Shown: positions 17,428 to 25,440, counted from the first letter of the stretch. The stretch: DNA of 64,000 bases from Anaerolineae bacterium (GCA_013178095.1 JABLXK010000003.1:248001-312000), one strand, 5' to 3'. Translations and numbers: made by a program. The notes: a model not told the origin generated them from the sequence alone.

Positions 17428-18018
17428 ATGAATTATATATCTGAAACCGATATTCGGAATATCGTCCAAAAGGCGCTCGCCCAGGCGGTGCCGCCTGCCA
17501 GCCCCGCCCCGGCTTCGGCCGTCCCTGCGACCGCTGAAAACCCTTGCGGCACGGGCAAAAAACGCACCATCGCGGTCGGCAGCGACCACGGCGGTTACGA
17601 ACTTAAAACCATCGTGATCGCTTACCTGCAGGAATTGGGCCACACCGTGATCGATTGCGGCACCACCGGCAAGGAAGCCGTGGATTACCCCGATTTTGCG
17701 CTGGCGGTTGCTGAAAAAATCCGTTCGCACGAAGCCTGCCGTGGGATCGTGATCGACGCCGCCGGTATCGGCAGCTGCATGGCCGCCAACAAGGTGCCCG
17801 GCGTGCGTGCGGCCATGTGCGTGGACTACGCCACCGCCTCTAACAGCCGCGAGCATAACAACGCCAACGTGCTCTCTTTGGGCGCGGGGCTGCTGGGCGT
17901 CAACCAGGTCAAATTGATCATCAAGACCTTCCTGGAGACGGATTTCGGCGGCGGCCGGCATGCCCGCCGCGTGGACAAGATTACCGATATTGAAAAAAAG
18001 TACATGAAAGAGGGATGA
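17428..18018 (+). CDS. Microcompartment-targeted RpiB/LacAB-like isomerase with altered active site
   Basis: A 196-residue RpiB/LacA/LacB-family sugar-phosphate isomerase with an N-terminal encapsulation-peptide-like helix ([16 protein letters not shown], residues 5-20) and a Pro/Ala linker (about 23-45) that precede the enzyme fold ([12 protein letters not shown]). The family's catalytic-loop Cys is missing: canonical RpiB reads ICGTGIG but here it is [14 protein letters not shown], with Asp in the Cys position and Ala for Thr. The second RpiB in this window (28882-29343) keeps CGTGIG. The role may be pentose-phosphate isomerisation inside the shell with a different catalytic residue, or a specialised or non-catalytic role. 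It is the first gene of the operon, four bases before deoC. Confidence 0.85.
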   Translation: MNYISETDIRNIVQKALAQAVPPASPAPASAVPATAENPCGTGKKRTIAVGSDHGGYELKTIVIAYLQELGHTVIDCGTTGKEAVDYPDFALAVAEKIRSHEACRGIVIDAAGIGSCMAANKVPGVRAAMCVDYATASNSREHNNANVLSLGAGLLGVNQVKLIIKTFLETDFGGGRHARRVDKITDIEKKYMKEG

Positions 18019-18022
18019 TCCC

Positions 18023-18949
18023 ATGATTACCGATCCCAAAAACGTTGAAAACATCGCCCAAATCGTCACGCGCGAGATCCTGAATGCACTGGTGGAAGAA
18101 GCTGTGCAAACTGCAGCGCCCCAGGGGCAGCAGTGCAAGGTGGAATGTGTGGATAACCTGTGCGTCAAAACCTGCTTCGACGAGCTCGGCCATGTGATCA
18201 GCGCCGGCGCGGAACGCATCAGCAGCACGCTGGGCAGTCTGCCGGACGACCTGACCAAAGCCAGCTACATCGACCACACCATGCTGAAACCCGAAGCCAC
18301 CACCGCGCAAATCACGCAGCTTTGCAAAGAAGCGCGCGAATATCACTTCGCCTCGGTATGCGTCAACCCCATCCATGTCAAGCTGTGCGCGGAACTGCTG
18401 CGCGGTTCGGACGTCAAAGTAGGCTGCACCATCGGCTTTCCTCTGGGAGCCAATACCCCCGAAGTAAAAGCCTTTGAAACCCGCCAGGCGGTAGCCGACG
18501 GCGCAGGCGAAGTGGATATGGTCATCAACATCGGCGCGCTCAAAGACCGCAACCTCAATCTGGTCGCGCGCGACATTCTGGGGGTGGTTCAGGCCGCGCA
18601 CGAAGGCGGCATCCTGCTTAAAGTGATCATCGAAGCCGCCCTGCTGACTGACGAGGAAAAGCAGATCGCCTGCCTGCTGGCCAAGGAAGCCGGCGCGGAT
18701 TACGTTAAAACCTCAACCGGTTTTTCAATCGGCGGAGCTACCGTGGAAGATGTGGCGCTCATGCGCCGCACAGTTGGCCCGTTGGTGGGCGTCAAAGCCG
18801 CCGGCGGCATCCGCACCGTCGAGGACTTCGAGAACATGATCAAAGCCGGGGCCACGCGCATCGGCGCCAGCGCCGGCGTACGCATTATTAAAGGCGACGA
18901 TAAAGCCGCCCAGCCCGCCGCTAAAGCCGACGGCCCCAAAAATTATTAG
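18023..18949 (+). CDS. deoC: Microcompartment-targeted deoxyribose-phosphate aldolase
   Basis: DeoC cleaves 2-deoxyribose 5-phosphate into acetaldehyde and glyceraldehyde 3-phosphate. The DERA domain covers about residues 85-300, with the Schiff-base Lys 229 in [12 protein letters not shown] and VKAAGGIRT. An N-terminal encapsulation helix (about 7-30, [20 protein letters not shown]) is followed by a short Cys-rich segment, C38-x3-C42-x4-C47-x3-C51, not part of standard DERA. The volatile acetaldehyde product would be handed to the acylating aldehyde dehydrogenase encoded next in the operon. The Cys cluster could bind a metal or Fe-S centre; that is inference. Confidence 0.93.
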   Translation: MITDPKNVENIAQIVTREILNALVEEAVQTAAPQGQQCKVECVDNLCVKTCFDELGHVISAGAERISSTLGSLPDDLTKASYIDHTMLKPEATTAQITQLCKEAREYHFASVCVNPIHVKLCAELLRGSDVKVGCTIGFPLGANTPEVKAFETRQAVADGAGEVDMVINIGALKDRNLNLVARDILGVVQAAHEGGILLKVIIEAALLTDEEKQIACLLAKEAGADYVKTSTGFSIGGATVEDVALMRRTVGPLVGVKAAGGIRTVEDFENMIKAGATRIGASAGVRIIKGDDKAAQPAAKADGPKNY

Positions 18950-18978
18950 GGAAATGATTAGAGAAAGAGGAAACGACC

Positions 18979-19269
18979 ATGCTGATTGCCCGTGTCATTG
19001 GAACAGCCGTATCCACTATGAAAGATGAAAAACTGGAAGGCCGCAAACTGCTGGTGTTGCAGCAAACGGACGAGTATGGCAAAGGCAGCGGCAAGCCCTT
19101 CGTCGCCATCGATTCGGTGGACGCAGGCGTGGGCGACCTGGTGCTGACCGCATCCGGTTCCAGTGCCCGCCAGACCACCATCACCAAAGATCGGCCGGTG
19201 GACGCCGTCATCATGGCGGTGATCGATTCGCTGGAAGTCGAAGGCAAAGTCACCTTCAGAAAAAGCTAA
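18979..19269 (+). CDS. BMC-P pentameric shell protein (EutN/CcmL family)
   Basis: A 96-residue EutN/CcmL-fold protein that forms pentamers capping the vertices of the microcompartment shell. Family signs are LIARVIGTAVSTMKDEKLEG at the start, LLVLQQTDEYG, FVAIDSVDAGVGDLVLTASG and VDAVIMAVIDSLEVEG. It is one of three BMC-P paralogues in this operon. Confidence 0.94.
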   Translation: MLIARVIGTAVSTMKDEKLEGRKLLVLQQTDEYGKGSGKPFVAIDSVDAGVGDLVLTASGSSARQTTITKDRPVDAVIMAVIDSLEVEGKVTFRKS

Positions 19270-19297
19270 CAAGAAAAGCTAACCGAAAGGGAAAGGA

Positions 19298-20785
19298 ATG
19301 GCTCTGTATCCGGATCTGCAATCGATGCAGGAAGCGCGCGACCTGGCCGAGGCGGCTTATCAAGCCCAATTGATCTGGGGCCGCGCCACCCAGGAAGAGG
19401 TCGACCGCGTCTGCGCTGCCATGGCCGAAGCGGCTTTTGCGGCTTCCGCCCGCCTGGGGCAGATGGCGCACGACGAAACCGGTTTCGGCATTCCCGCCCA
19501 CAAGAAGCTGAAGAACGAACTGGCTTCCATGGGTGTGTGGAACAGCATCAAAGACGTAAAGACCGTGGGTGTGATCCGCCAAGACGAGCAGCGCCGCATC
19601 TACGAAATTGCCTGGCCGATGGGCGTGGTGGCTGCGCTAACCCCCAGCACCAACCCCACTTCCACTGCCATCTACAAATCGCTTTCCGCGGTAAAGGCGC
19701 GCGACGCCATCATCATCGCGCCGCACCCCTCTGCCGCGAAATGCACCTTCGAAGCCTGCCGCATCCTGCAGGAAGCCGCCCAAAAGGCCGGTGCGCCCGC
19801 CAACCTGGTGAATTGCATGCAGAATATTTCGCTGCAGGGCACGGACGAACTGCTCAAGCATAAATACGTGCGCGTGATCCTGGCCACCGGCGGCACGCCC
19901 ATGGTGAAAGCCGCCCATTCGGTCGGTAAACCCGCTTACGGCGTGGGGCCGGGCAACGTGCCGGTGTACGTGGATCGTAGCGCGGACTTGCAGAAAGCCG
20001 CGCGCTACATCGTGGCCAGCAAGGCTTTCGACTGCTCCACCATCTGCGCTTCTGAGCAGGCCGTGGTGGCCGACAAGCCCATCGCGCGCCAACTGGAACA
20101 GCTCATGCAGGCTGAAGGCGCCTATTTTGTGAATGAAGAACAGGCCGGCAAGCTGCGCAAGCTGCTCTTCCAGCCGGACGGCAGCATCAACGCGCGCACG
20201 GTCGGTAAGTCCGCCCAAACCCTGGCCGGCATGGCCGGTTTCAGCGTTCCGGCTTCGGCGCGCGTGCTGGTAGCCCGCCTGAGCGTCACCGGCAGCAGCG
20301 AACCGCTCTCGCGCGAAAAGCTGACCACCGTGCTGGGCTGGTACGAAGAAGACGGCTGGGAAGCCGGCTGCGAACGCTCGATCGAACTGATTATGTTCGG
20401 CGGCCGCGGCCACACCCAGGTCATTCACGCGCAGGACGAACGCGTCATTATGGCTTTCGGGCTGGAAAAACCCGTCTTCCGTATCCTGGTCAACACCATG
20501 GGCACGCTGGGCGCGGTCGGCCTGACCACCGGCCTGATGCCCTCGCTCACGCTGGGTTCCGGCGGCGAAGGCGGCGCGATCACAGGCGATAACGTCACCG
20601 TGCACCACCTCTATAACGTCAAGCGCCTGGCTTACGAAATAACCCCTCCCCCTGAAGCAGCCCTGCACGCTTCGCCCTTACCGGCGGCTGCCGCTTCAAA
20701 CCCAGCCGGTGCTCCGGCTGCCAACGTGCAGGATATTGAAGCAATGGTACGAAAAGTAGTTCAAGAAATCATCCAACAAAAATAA
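19298..20785 (+). CDS. CoA-acylating aldehyde dehydrogenase (PduP/EutE type)
   Basis: A 495-residue NAD- and CoA-dependent aldehyde dehydrogenase that converts acetaldehyde to acetyl-CoA. The catalytic Cys 250 lies in CSTICASEQAVV, as in EutE/PduP, and LTPSTNPTSTAIYK and GGTPMVKAAHSVGKPAYGVG-type nucleotide-binding motifs are present. A C-terminal extension after a Pro/Ala linker (NVQDIEAMVRKVVQEIIQQK, last 20 residues) is a typical encapsulation peptide; many family members carry it at the other end. It follows deoC and two shell genes, consistent with consuming DeoC acetaldehyde inside the shell. Confidence 0.95.
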   Translation: MALYPDLQSMQEARDLAEAAYQAQLIWGRATQEEVDRVCAAMAEAAFAASARLGQMAHDETGFGIPAHKKLKNELASMGVWNSIKDVKTVGVIRQDEQRRIYEIAWPMGVVAALTPSTNPTSTAIYKSLSAVKARDAIIIAPHPSAAKCTFEACRILQEAAQKAGAPANLVNCMQNISLQGTDELLKHKYVRVILATGGTPMVKAAHSVGKPAYGVGPGNVPVYVDRSADLQKAARYIVASKAFDCSTICASEQAVVADKPIARQLEQLMQAEGAYFVNEEQAGKLRKLLFQPDGSINARTVGKSAQTLAGMAGFSVPASARVLVARLSVTGSSEPLSREKLTTVLGWYEEDGWEAGCERSIELIMFGGRGHTQVIHAQDERVIMAFGLEKPVFRILVNTMGTLGAVGLTTGLMPSLTLGSGGEGGAITGDNVTVHHLYNVKRLAYEITPPPEAALHASPLPAAAASNPAGAPAANVQDIEAMVRKVVQEIIQQK

Positions 20786-20813
20786 TTTGCAGTGAAAGGA
20801 AAGGAAAACAAAA

Positions 20814-21119
20814 ATGGCAACAAATCCTGAATTAATCGCTCTCGGCATGGTCGAGACCAAAGGGCTGGTCGGCTCCATCGAAGCCGCCGATGCCATGGTC
20901 AAGGCTGCCAACGTCGTCCTGATCGGTTCGGAATACGTGGGCGGCGGTTACGTGACGGTCATGGTGCGCGGAGATGTGGGCGCAGTGAAAGCTGCTACCG
21001 ACGCCGGCGCCGCGGCTGCCAAACGGGTTGGCGAACTGGTTTCGGTCCATGTCATCCCGCGGCCGCACAGCGACGTCGAAATGATCCTGCCTCAGAAATC
21101 CAAGGGCAGCATCGGCTAA
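20814..21119 (+). CDS. BMC-H hexameric shell protein
   Basis: A 101-residue single BMC-domain protein of the PduA/EutM/CcmK group that tiles the flat facets of the shell. It starts [24 protein letters not shown], has [23 protein letters not shown] and ends [19 protein letters not shown], all diagnostic. It is the only BMC-H in the locus, so it is likely the bulk shell component. Confidence 0.96.
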   Translation: MATNPELIALGMVETKGLVGSIEAADAMVKAANVVLIGSEYVGGGYVTVMVRGDVGAVKAATDAGAAAAKRVGELVSVHVIPRPHSDVEMILPQKSKGSIG

Positions 21120-21180
21120 TCAGCGCGCAGGGAAAAACGATCATGACGGCTGGCGTTAACCCGCCGGCCGCCCTGCTGCG

Positions 21181-22050
21181 ATGATGACGCGCGAGAGGTT
21201 CGACCTCGGCAGCTACCTGCAGCGTGCCCGCCAGACCATCCTGCCCAGCCGCAACGGCGCGGTTCCTTTGGAAGAACCGCCGGACGGCCCGCTTTACGTG
21301 GGCGCCGACCTGGGCACCGCGTACCTGGTTCTGGTCGCGCTGGATAAAGACCTGCAGGTGGTGGCTGGAGAATACCAGTTCGCCCAGGTGGTCAAAGACG
21401 GCCTGGTGGTGGATTACATGGGCGCGGTGGACCGGCTGAAAGCCATGAAAACCCGCCTGGAAGCCCGCATCGGCCGCGAACTGACCAGCGCCGCCAGCGC
21501 CTACCCGCCGGGCGTGCCCCTGGCCGAAGTGCGCGCCACCGCTAACGTGGTGGAAGCCGCCGGGATGACATGCACCAGCCTGGTGGACGAACCCAGCGCA
21601 GCCAATGCCCTGCTGGGCATTGAGAACGGCGCAATTGTGGACGTGGGCGGCGGCACCACCGGCATCGCCGTGGTCGAGAACGGGCGTGTGGTTTACACCG
21701 CCGACGAGCCCACGGGCGGCACGCACTTTACCCTGGTGATCGCCGGCGCCAAAGACATCAGTTTCGAGGACGCCGAGGACTTTAAAAAGGACGATGCGCA
21801 TCAGGCCGAACTGTTCCCGGTGCTGAAGCCGGTGATGGAAAAAGTGGCCAGTATCACCGCCCGCCATCTGCAAGGGCGCAATGTGGAGCACATCACCCTG
21901 GTAGGCGGCACCTCGCGCTGCAGCGGCATGGCGCGGGTGGTGCAGGAATACACCGGTATTCCCACCTCTGTCCCGCCGGATCCGCTGTTTGTGACGCCCA
22001 TCGGCATCGCCCTGCAGCAGGCAATGAATTTGAGTAATGAAAGTGAGTAA
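21181..22050 (+). CDS. eutJ: EutJ-like actin/Hsp70-fold protein
   Basis: A 289-residue EutJ-family protein with the actin/Hsp70 ATPase fold: phosphate-1 motif YVGADLGTAYLVLVAL, phosphate-2 VDVGGGTTGIAVV and adenosine motif TLVGGTSRCSGM. EutJ proteins occur in ethanolamine and other microcompartment operons as presumed chaperones or assembly factors. The N-terminal 35 residues before the fold are variable. Met 1 and Met 2 are adjacent, so the exact start is unclear. Confidence 0.88.
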   Translation: MMTRERFDLGSYLQRARQTILPSRNGAVPLEEPPDGPLYVGADLGTAYLVLVALDKDLQVVAGEYQFAQVVKDGLVVDYMGAVDRLKAMKTRLEARIGRELTSAASAYPPGVPLAEVRATANVVEAAGMTCTSLVDEPSAANALLGIENGAIVDVGGGTTGIAVVENGRVVYTADEPTGGTHFTLVIAGAKDISFEDAEDFKKDDAHQAELFPVLKPVMEKVASITARHLQGRNVEHITLVGGTSRCSGMARVVQEYTGIPTSVPPDPLFVTPIGIALQQAMNLSNESE

Positions 22051-22056
22051 AGCAAT

Positions 22057-22683
22057 ATGGCAGATCAATTTCAATTAAGGTGCTATTGCATGCTCGACCG
22101 CATGCAAGCCCAGTACGCCGCTTTCATCGGCACGGTCACCCAGGGCGACCTTTCCACCGAAGGCATGGCCTCCCTGTACGTCGAAATGGCCCCCGGCAAT
22201 GAGGTCTTCCGGGTGGTGGATATCGCCGTCAAGGCCACCGAAGCCCGCCCCGGCGCGCAAATCGTCGAACGCGAATTCGGCATGTTCGAGGTGCATTCGC
22301 ACAACCAGGCCGCCGTGCTCGAAGCCGGCGAAGTGGTGCTCAGCCGCCTGGGCATGAAGGTCGAAGACCGCATCAAACCTCAAATCGCCTCCATCCAGGT
22401 GATCACGCGCGTGGATCCTTACCAGGCGCAGTTGCTCAACCGCTTCCGCCGCGGCTCCATGATTGTGCCGGGCGAAACCATGCTGGTGTTGGAGTGCGCT
22501 CCGGCCGCCTACATTAATTTCGCCTGCAACGAAGCCGAAAAGAAAGCCAGCATTAAGATCATCCACGTTTCCAGCGTCGGCCGGTTCGGCCGCATGTGGC
22601 TCTCCGGCTCGGAAGCCGAAATCATCACCGCGCGCGACGCGGCCGTCAAAGCGCTGGAAAGCCTGGAAGGAAAAGCCGGATAA
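22057..22683 (+). CDS. BMC-T trimeric shell protein (tandem BMC domains)
   Basis: A 208-residue protein with two BMC domains in tandem (about 5-100 and 105-205), forming trimers with hexagonal outline in the shell; such proteins often have a gated central pore. The second domain ends KIIHVSSVGRFGRMWLSGSE and RDAAVKALESLEG. The first domain is divergent (MLDRMQAQYAAFIGTVTQGD). It may conduct larger metabolites or cofactors such as NAD and CoA. Confidence 0.9.
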   Translation: MADQFQLRCYCMLDRMQAQYAAFIGTVTQGDLSTEGMASLYVEMAPGNEVFRVVDIAVKATEARPGAQIVEREFGMFEVHSHNQAAVLEAGEVVLSRLGMKVEDRIKPQIASIQVITRVDPYQAQLLNRFRRGSMIVPGETMLVLECAPAAYINFACNEAEKKASIKIIHVSSVGRFGRMWLSGSEAEIITARDAAVKALESLEGKAG

Positions 22684-22735
22684 TCCTTCCGGCAGCAGCA
22701 GGCCGGGCAGCCGCCCGCCTGACAAGGAAAAGCTT

Positions 22736-23125
22736 ATGGCAAAAGTTTTTTACACGGAACATGACATCGAGGATATGGTCAAACGCGGTGAACGCAGCCT
22801 GGTGGTGACCAACGACGTCGTGCTGACCGACCTGGCCTATGAGATGGCGCGCCGGCTGGGCGTGCAGCTCGTACAGCCCACCGACACGCCGCCGGCGGCG
22901 CCCATCCGCCCGTATATCAACAAAACCGCCTCGCCCGCCGCGGTGCAAACCCCTGCGGCAATTCCTGCAACACCTGTTGCGGCGCCGGCAGCCGGCGCGC
23001 GCGTGGCCGCCATCAAAGCCCGCGTAAAAGCCGCCGTACTGGCCCAACTGGGCAGCAGCGCGGTGGACGAAGCCACGCTGGATCGCATTATCGAGCGCGT
23101 GGCCGCCGACCTGGGATTGAAATAG
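22736..23125 (+). CDS. Small microcompartment-associated protein, function unknown
   Basis: A 129-residue protein. The N-terminal part (about 1-48, YTEHDIEDMVKRGERSL, VLTDLAYEMARRLGVQLV) resembles the N-terminal segment found in several microcompartment proteins such as EutT/EutQ. A Pro/Ala/Thr-rich linker (about 55-90) follows, then a C-terminal amphipathic helix (VDEATLDRIIERVAADLGLK) that looks like an encapsulation or shell-binding peptide. It may bridge cargo and shell; no enzymatic motif is visible. The start at 22736 is chosen because AAGGAAAAGCTT lies upstream and because the longer open frame overlaps the BMC-T gene. Confidence 0.75.
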   Translation: MAKVFYTEHDIEDMVKRGERSLVVTNDVVLTDLAYEMARRLGVQLVQPTDTPPAAPIRPYINKTASPAAVQTPAAIPATPVAAPAAGARVAAIKARVKAAVLAQLGSSAVDEATLDRIIERVAADLGLK

Positions 23126-23127
23126 CT

Positions 23128-23448
23128 ATGTTATTCGGACGCGTCAAGGGAACCGCCATCTGCAGCATCAAGTACCCCGGCACCGAGGGGCTGAAGCTCC
23201 TGCTGGTGCAGCCGCTCGACAAAGCCATGCAGCCGCAAGGCGTGCTGCAGGTGGCCGCGGACGTGGTGCAGGCCGGCGAAGGCGACCTGTGCATGATGGT
23301 GCGCTCGCGCGAAGCCGCGCTGGCCATGCCGGAGATCAAGTTCGTGCCGGTCGACCTGGCGCTGGTGGGCATCGTGGATGACCTGGAAGTGCGACCGGAC
23401 GGCGAATTCGATTACACCCTCAAAAAAGGCAATAACCGCTACACGTAG
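23128..23448 (+). CDS. BMC-P pentameric shell protein (second copy)
   Basis: A 106-residue EutN/CcmL-family protein (LFGRVKGTAICSIKYPGTEG, LLLVQPLDKAM, ADVVQAGEGDLCMMV, LALVGIVDDLEV). It differs clearly from the other two BMC-P proteins of the operon, so mixed or alternative vertex caps are possible. It lies 2 bases after the preceding gene. Confidence 0.93.
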   Translation: MLFGRVKGTAICSIKYPGTEGLKLLLVQPLDKAMQPQGVLQVAADVVQAGEGDLCMMVRSREAALAMPEIKFVPVDLALVGIVDDLEVRPDGEFDYTLKKGNNRYT

Positions 23449-23456
23449 GTAACCGC

Positions 23457-23729
23457 ATGATCATCGCAAAAGTTGTCGGCACTGTCGTCACCACCATCAG
23501 CCACCCGGCCTTCAAGCACCGCCGGCTGTTGGTCGTGCAGCCCCTGACCCTCGACCCCGAGGACAAGGGCGGCGACTTCATCGCGCTGGACGCCAGCCAG
23601 GCCGGCATCGGCGACACCGTGCTGGTGCTGCGCGAGGGCGGCGGCGCGCGCCAGGTGCTGGAGAACAAGGACGCGCCAGTCATCTCCGTAATCGTGGGCA
23701 TCATCGACTCGGTCAATATTGAAGCTTGA
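23457..23729 (+). CDS. BMC-P pentameric shell protein (third copy)
   Basis: A 90-residue EutN/CcmL-family protein (IIAKVVGTVVTTISHPAFKH, LLVVQPLTL, FIALDASQAGIGDTVLVLREG, VIVGIIDSVNIE). It is the last gene of the shell operon and is followed by an intrinsic terminator. Confidence 0.93.
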   Translation: MIIAKVVGTVVTTISHPAFKHRRLLVVQPLTLDPEDKGGDFIALDASQAGIGDTVLVLREGGGARQVLENKDAPVISVIVGIIDSVNIEA

Positions 23730-23754
23730 GGACCGCTTTCAATTCCTCAACCAG

Positions 23755-23776
23755 AATCCGCGCCAGCGGATTTTTT
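23755..23776 (+). terminator. Terminator of the microcompartment operon
   Basis: A stem AATCCGC (23755-23761) pairs with GCGGATT (23766-23772) over a 4-base loop and runs into six T. It lies directly after the last BMC-P gene. Confidence 0.85.
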
Positions 23777-23795
23777 GGTTAATTTGGGGTGTATA

Positions 23796-24137
23796 ATGAC
23801 CAAAATAAAGGGCAATAACGATTTTGAGGGCTCAGATTTGAGAAAGTATAGCGAACCGCAGAGCATGATTCCCTGCAGCGAGTGCAACATCGGCATGATG
23901 CACAAAACCAGCGTGACCTATTTCACCTGGCTGGCCGACGAGCTCATCACCGTGCCGGATTTCCCGGCCTGGATCTGCGACGTATGCGGCAAGCGTGAGT
24001 ACGACGCGCAGGCGCTCAACAACCTGGCGCTGCTGCTCAGCCCCCTGCCCGGCCAGGTGCGCAGCCCCCGCCCCAAAAAAGCGGCCCCCAAGAGCGGCCA
24101 GCCAAAACCCGGCGCCCGCCCGCCCCTGCCCGAGTAA
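23796..24137 (+). CDS. YgiT-type zinc finger protein
   Basis: A 113-residue protein with two CxxC pairs (IPCSECNIGMM and WICDVCGKREY), the YgiT-type zinc-finger seen in MqsA-like antitoxins and many small stand-alone proteins. The C-terminus is a basic, Pro/Lys-rich tail. No toxin gene is adjacent. A TATAAT overlaps the presumed ATG, so translation may begin further in (for example the TTG at codon 17). Role unknown. Confidence 0.7.
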   Translation: MTKIKGNNDFEGSDLRKYSEPQSMIPCSECNIGMMHKTSVTYFTWLADELITVPDFPAWICDVCGKREYDAQALNNLALLLSPLPGQVRSPRPKKAAPKSGQPKPGARPPLPE

Positions 24138-24162
24138 ACAAGACTTTTTAAGATAATCTCGC

Positions 24163-24193
24163 GGGTTTGCTTCGGAAAAATGGCGAACCCGCG
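24163..24193. terminator. GC-rich hairpin before tRNA-Lys
   Basis: The inverted repeat CGCGGGTTTGC ... GCGAACCCGCG follows the zinc-finger gene. It lacks a U-run and ends next to the tRNA -35 box, so termination is only likely. Confidence 0.5.
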
Positions 24194-24222
24194 TTGACGT
24201 TAAAAGAAGGGCGTGTTAAAAT
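24194..24222 (+). promoter_or_regulatory. Promoter of tRNA-Lys
   Basis: TTGACG (24194-24199) and TAAAAT (24217-24222) are spaced by 17 bases, 12 bases before the tRNA. Confidence 0.8.
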
Positions 24223-24234
24223 ATATCCTCTTGT

Positions 24235-24306
24235 GGGCGCGTAGCTCAATGGAAGAGCAGTGGCCTTTTAAGCCATTGGTTGAGAGTTCGAGCCTCTCCG
24301 CGCTCA
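24235..24306 (+). tRNA. tRNA-Lys (TTT)
   Basis: The 72-nt cloverleaf starts GGGCGCGTAGCTCAATGG and ends CCGCGCTC plus discriminator A. The anticodon loop CCTTTTAAG gives TTT. Its 3' end is duplicated at 25009-25032. Confidence 0.95.
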
Positions 24307-24310
24307 TTTT
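24287..24310 (+). repeat. Putative attL: 3' end of tRNA-Lys
   Basis: Twenty-four bases starting TTCGAGCCTCTCCGCG, from the T-arm into the flank, recur at 25009-25032 with two mismatches. Such tRNA 3'-end direct repeats usually mark the ends of an integrated element. Confidence 0.65.
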
Positions 24311-24333
24311 GTGTTTAATTAACAAAATAGATA

Positions 24334-24918
24334 TTATTTAGTCGTCCCTTTATTGACTTTCCCGATATTTCGTAACAGTTTTGCTACTCCCTTTTTCATT
24401 CCTTCAAATGGAAAACGTAAGCGCTCGATGTGTTTAAACCCAAATCCTACAATATAAACACTGACGCCAAACAAGAATCCAAAAACAAAGCTGATTACAT
24501 CAAACGATCGGGTTATTATAAAAACTGTTAATACGGAAAAGAAAATCAGTGATGACACGAAACAAGATAAAGTCACAAAAAGTTCATCGCTCTCATCCGT
24601 TCTGCAAATCCAGTACATAAATAAAAATCCAAAGGCAAAACCAACTAAAAGTAATGCGTAAAATGGCCAGGATACTTTACTAGCTATTGCATAAATTTCG
24701 CTATAAAGAACGGCGTACAAGCTTAATAAAAATGGCAAAAATACAGCAACGCCCCTCCTAAATTTATGGTTATCAGCAATTCCTTGCTCATTAATCATAT
24801 TAACAGAGTATGCAACCAAGATATATGATTCTAAAATGATTGAAATTGGAACAAAAAGATAGAGGTATAGAAAAGTAAAAAAAGTAGATAGATAATTAAA
24901 GTATTCTGGTGTTTGCAT
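24334..24918 (-). CDS. AT-rich polytopic membrane protein, unknown function
   Basis: A 194-residue protein with about six predicted membrane helices and short charged loops (ICRTDESDE) and a basic C-terminus (MKKGVAKLLRNIGKVNK). No family was recognised. Its base composition is far richer in A/T than its neighbours and it lies between the tRNA-Lys gene and a duplicate of that tRNA's 3' end, so horizontal acquisition is likely. The start at 24918 has AGGAGGG upstream. Confidence 0.75.
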   Translation of the reverse strand: MQTPEYFNYLSTFFTFLYLYLFVPISIILESYILVAYSVNMINEQGIADNHKFRRGVAVFLPFLLSLYAVLYSEIYAIASKVSWPFYALLLVGFAFGFLFMYWICRTDESDELFVTLSCFVSSLIFFSVLTVFIITRSFDVISFVFGFLFGVSVYIVGFGFKHIERLRFPFEGMKKGVAKLLRNIGKVNKGTTK

Positions 24919-25008
24919 TTTTCCCTCCTGATGCAAATAGATATCGAAATTATACTGTATTTATTTTTCTAATAAGGATAGATGATATATGGAAATAATG
25001 TTTAAAAT

Positions 25009-25032
25009 TTCGAGCTTTTCCGCGCTCATTTT
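25009..25032 (+). repeat. Putative attR: duplicated tRNA-Lys 3' end
   Basis: Matches 22 of 24 bases of 24287-24310 in direct orientation. The pair brackets about 0.7 kb of AT-rich DNA with one gene and no integrase. Confidence 0.65.
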
Positions 25033-25041
25033 TAGTTAAAG

Positions 25042-25066
25042 ACAGGATGCTTTGCATGCATCCTGT
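25042..25066 (-). terminator. Terminator of the higA-like gene
   Basis: The stem ACAGGATGC/GCATCCTGT closes a 7-base loop just after the stop codon and is followed by CTTT on the minus strand. Confidence 0.65.
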
Positions 25067-25073
25067 TGTTTAT

Positions 25074-25379
25074 TTATACCGGGATAGGTTCTACTTCCCG
25101 CTCAATTTTTTTTCCTTCTTTTCTGATCGTTGTTTGTAGATCATAGTCCATCTGAAGCGACAACCAAAACTCGGGGGTCGTACCAATGACTTTGGCGAGG
25201 CGGATGGCCGTATCGGCAGTAATCGCGCGCTTGCCATTAATGATCTCGTTAATCCTCTGCGCCGGTATCCGCATGTTCAAAGCCAGGCATTTCTGGCTGA
25301 TGCCCAGCGGTTTTAGATACTCCTCTAAAAGCACCTCTCCAGGATGGAGAGTTTGTATATCGATTTCCTTAATAGTCAT
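25074..25379 (-). CDS. higA: HigA/VapI-type antitoxin, no toxin adjacent
   Basis: A 101-residue XRE helix-turn-helix protein with the HigA signature: LHPGEVLLEEYLKPLGISQ at the N-terminus, the HTH core (AQRINEIINGKRAITADTAIRLAKVIGT) and PEFWLSLQMDYDL. HigA normally neutralises the HigB RNase and autorepresses the pair. No higB-like ORF precedes or follows it (flanked by degV and the AT-rich segment), so it is an orphan or the survivor of a lost module. Confidence 0.85.
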   Translation of the reverse strand: MTIKEIDIQTLHPGEVLLEEYLKPLGISQKCLALNMRIPAQRINEIINGKRAITADTAIRLAKVIGTTPEFWLSLQMDYDLQTTIRKEGKKIEREVEPIPV

Positions 25380-25440
25380 TTATTACCAACCCTGGTAGCA
25401 AAATACGAATATCAAATTATTATTCTACTTATATTTTTGT

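Noticed and set aside
19637-20668. 343-codon open frame antisense to the aldehyde dehydrogenase
   Set aside because: A shadow of a well-supported gene; composition is His/Gln/Arg-rich as expected from a complementary strand.
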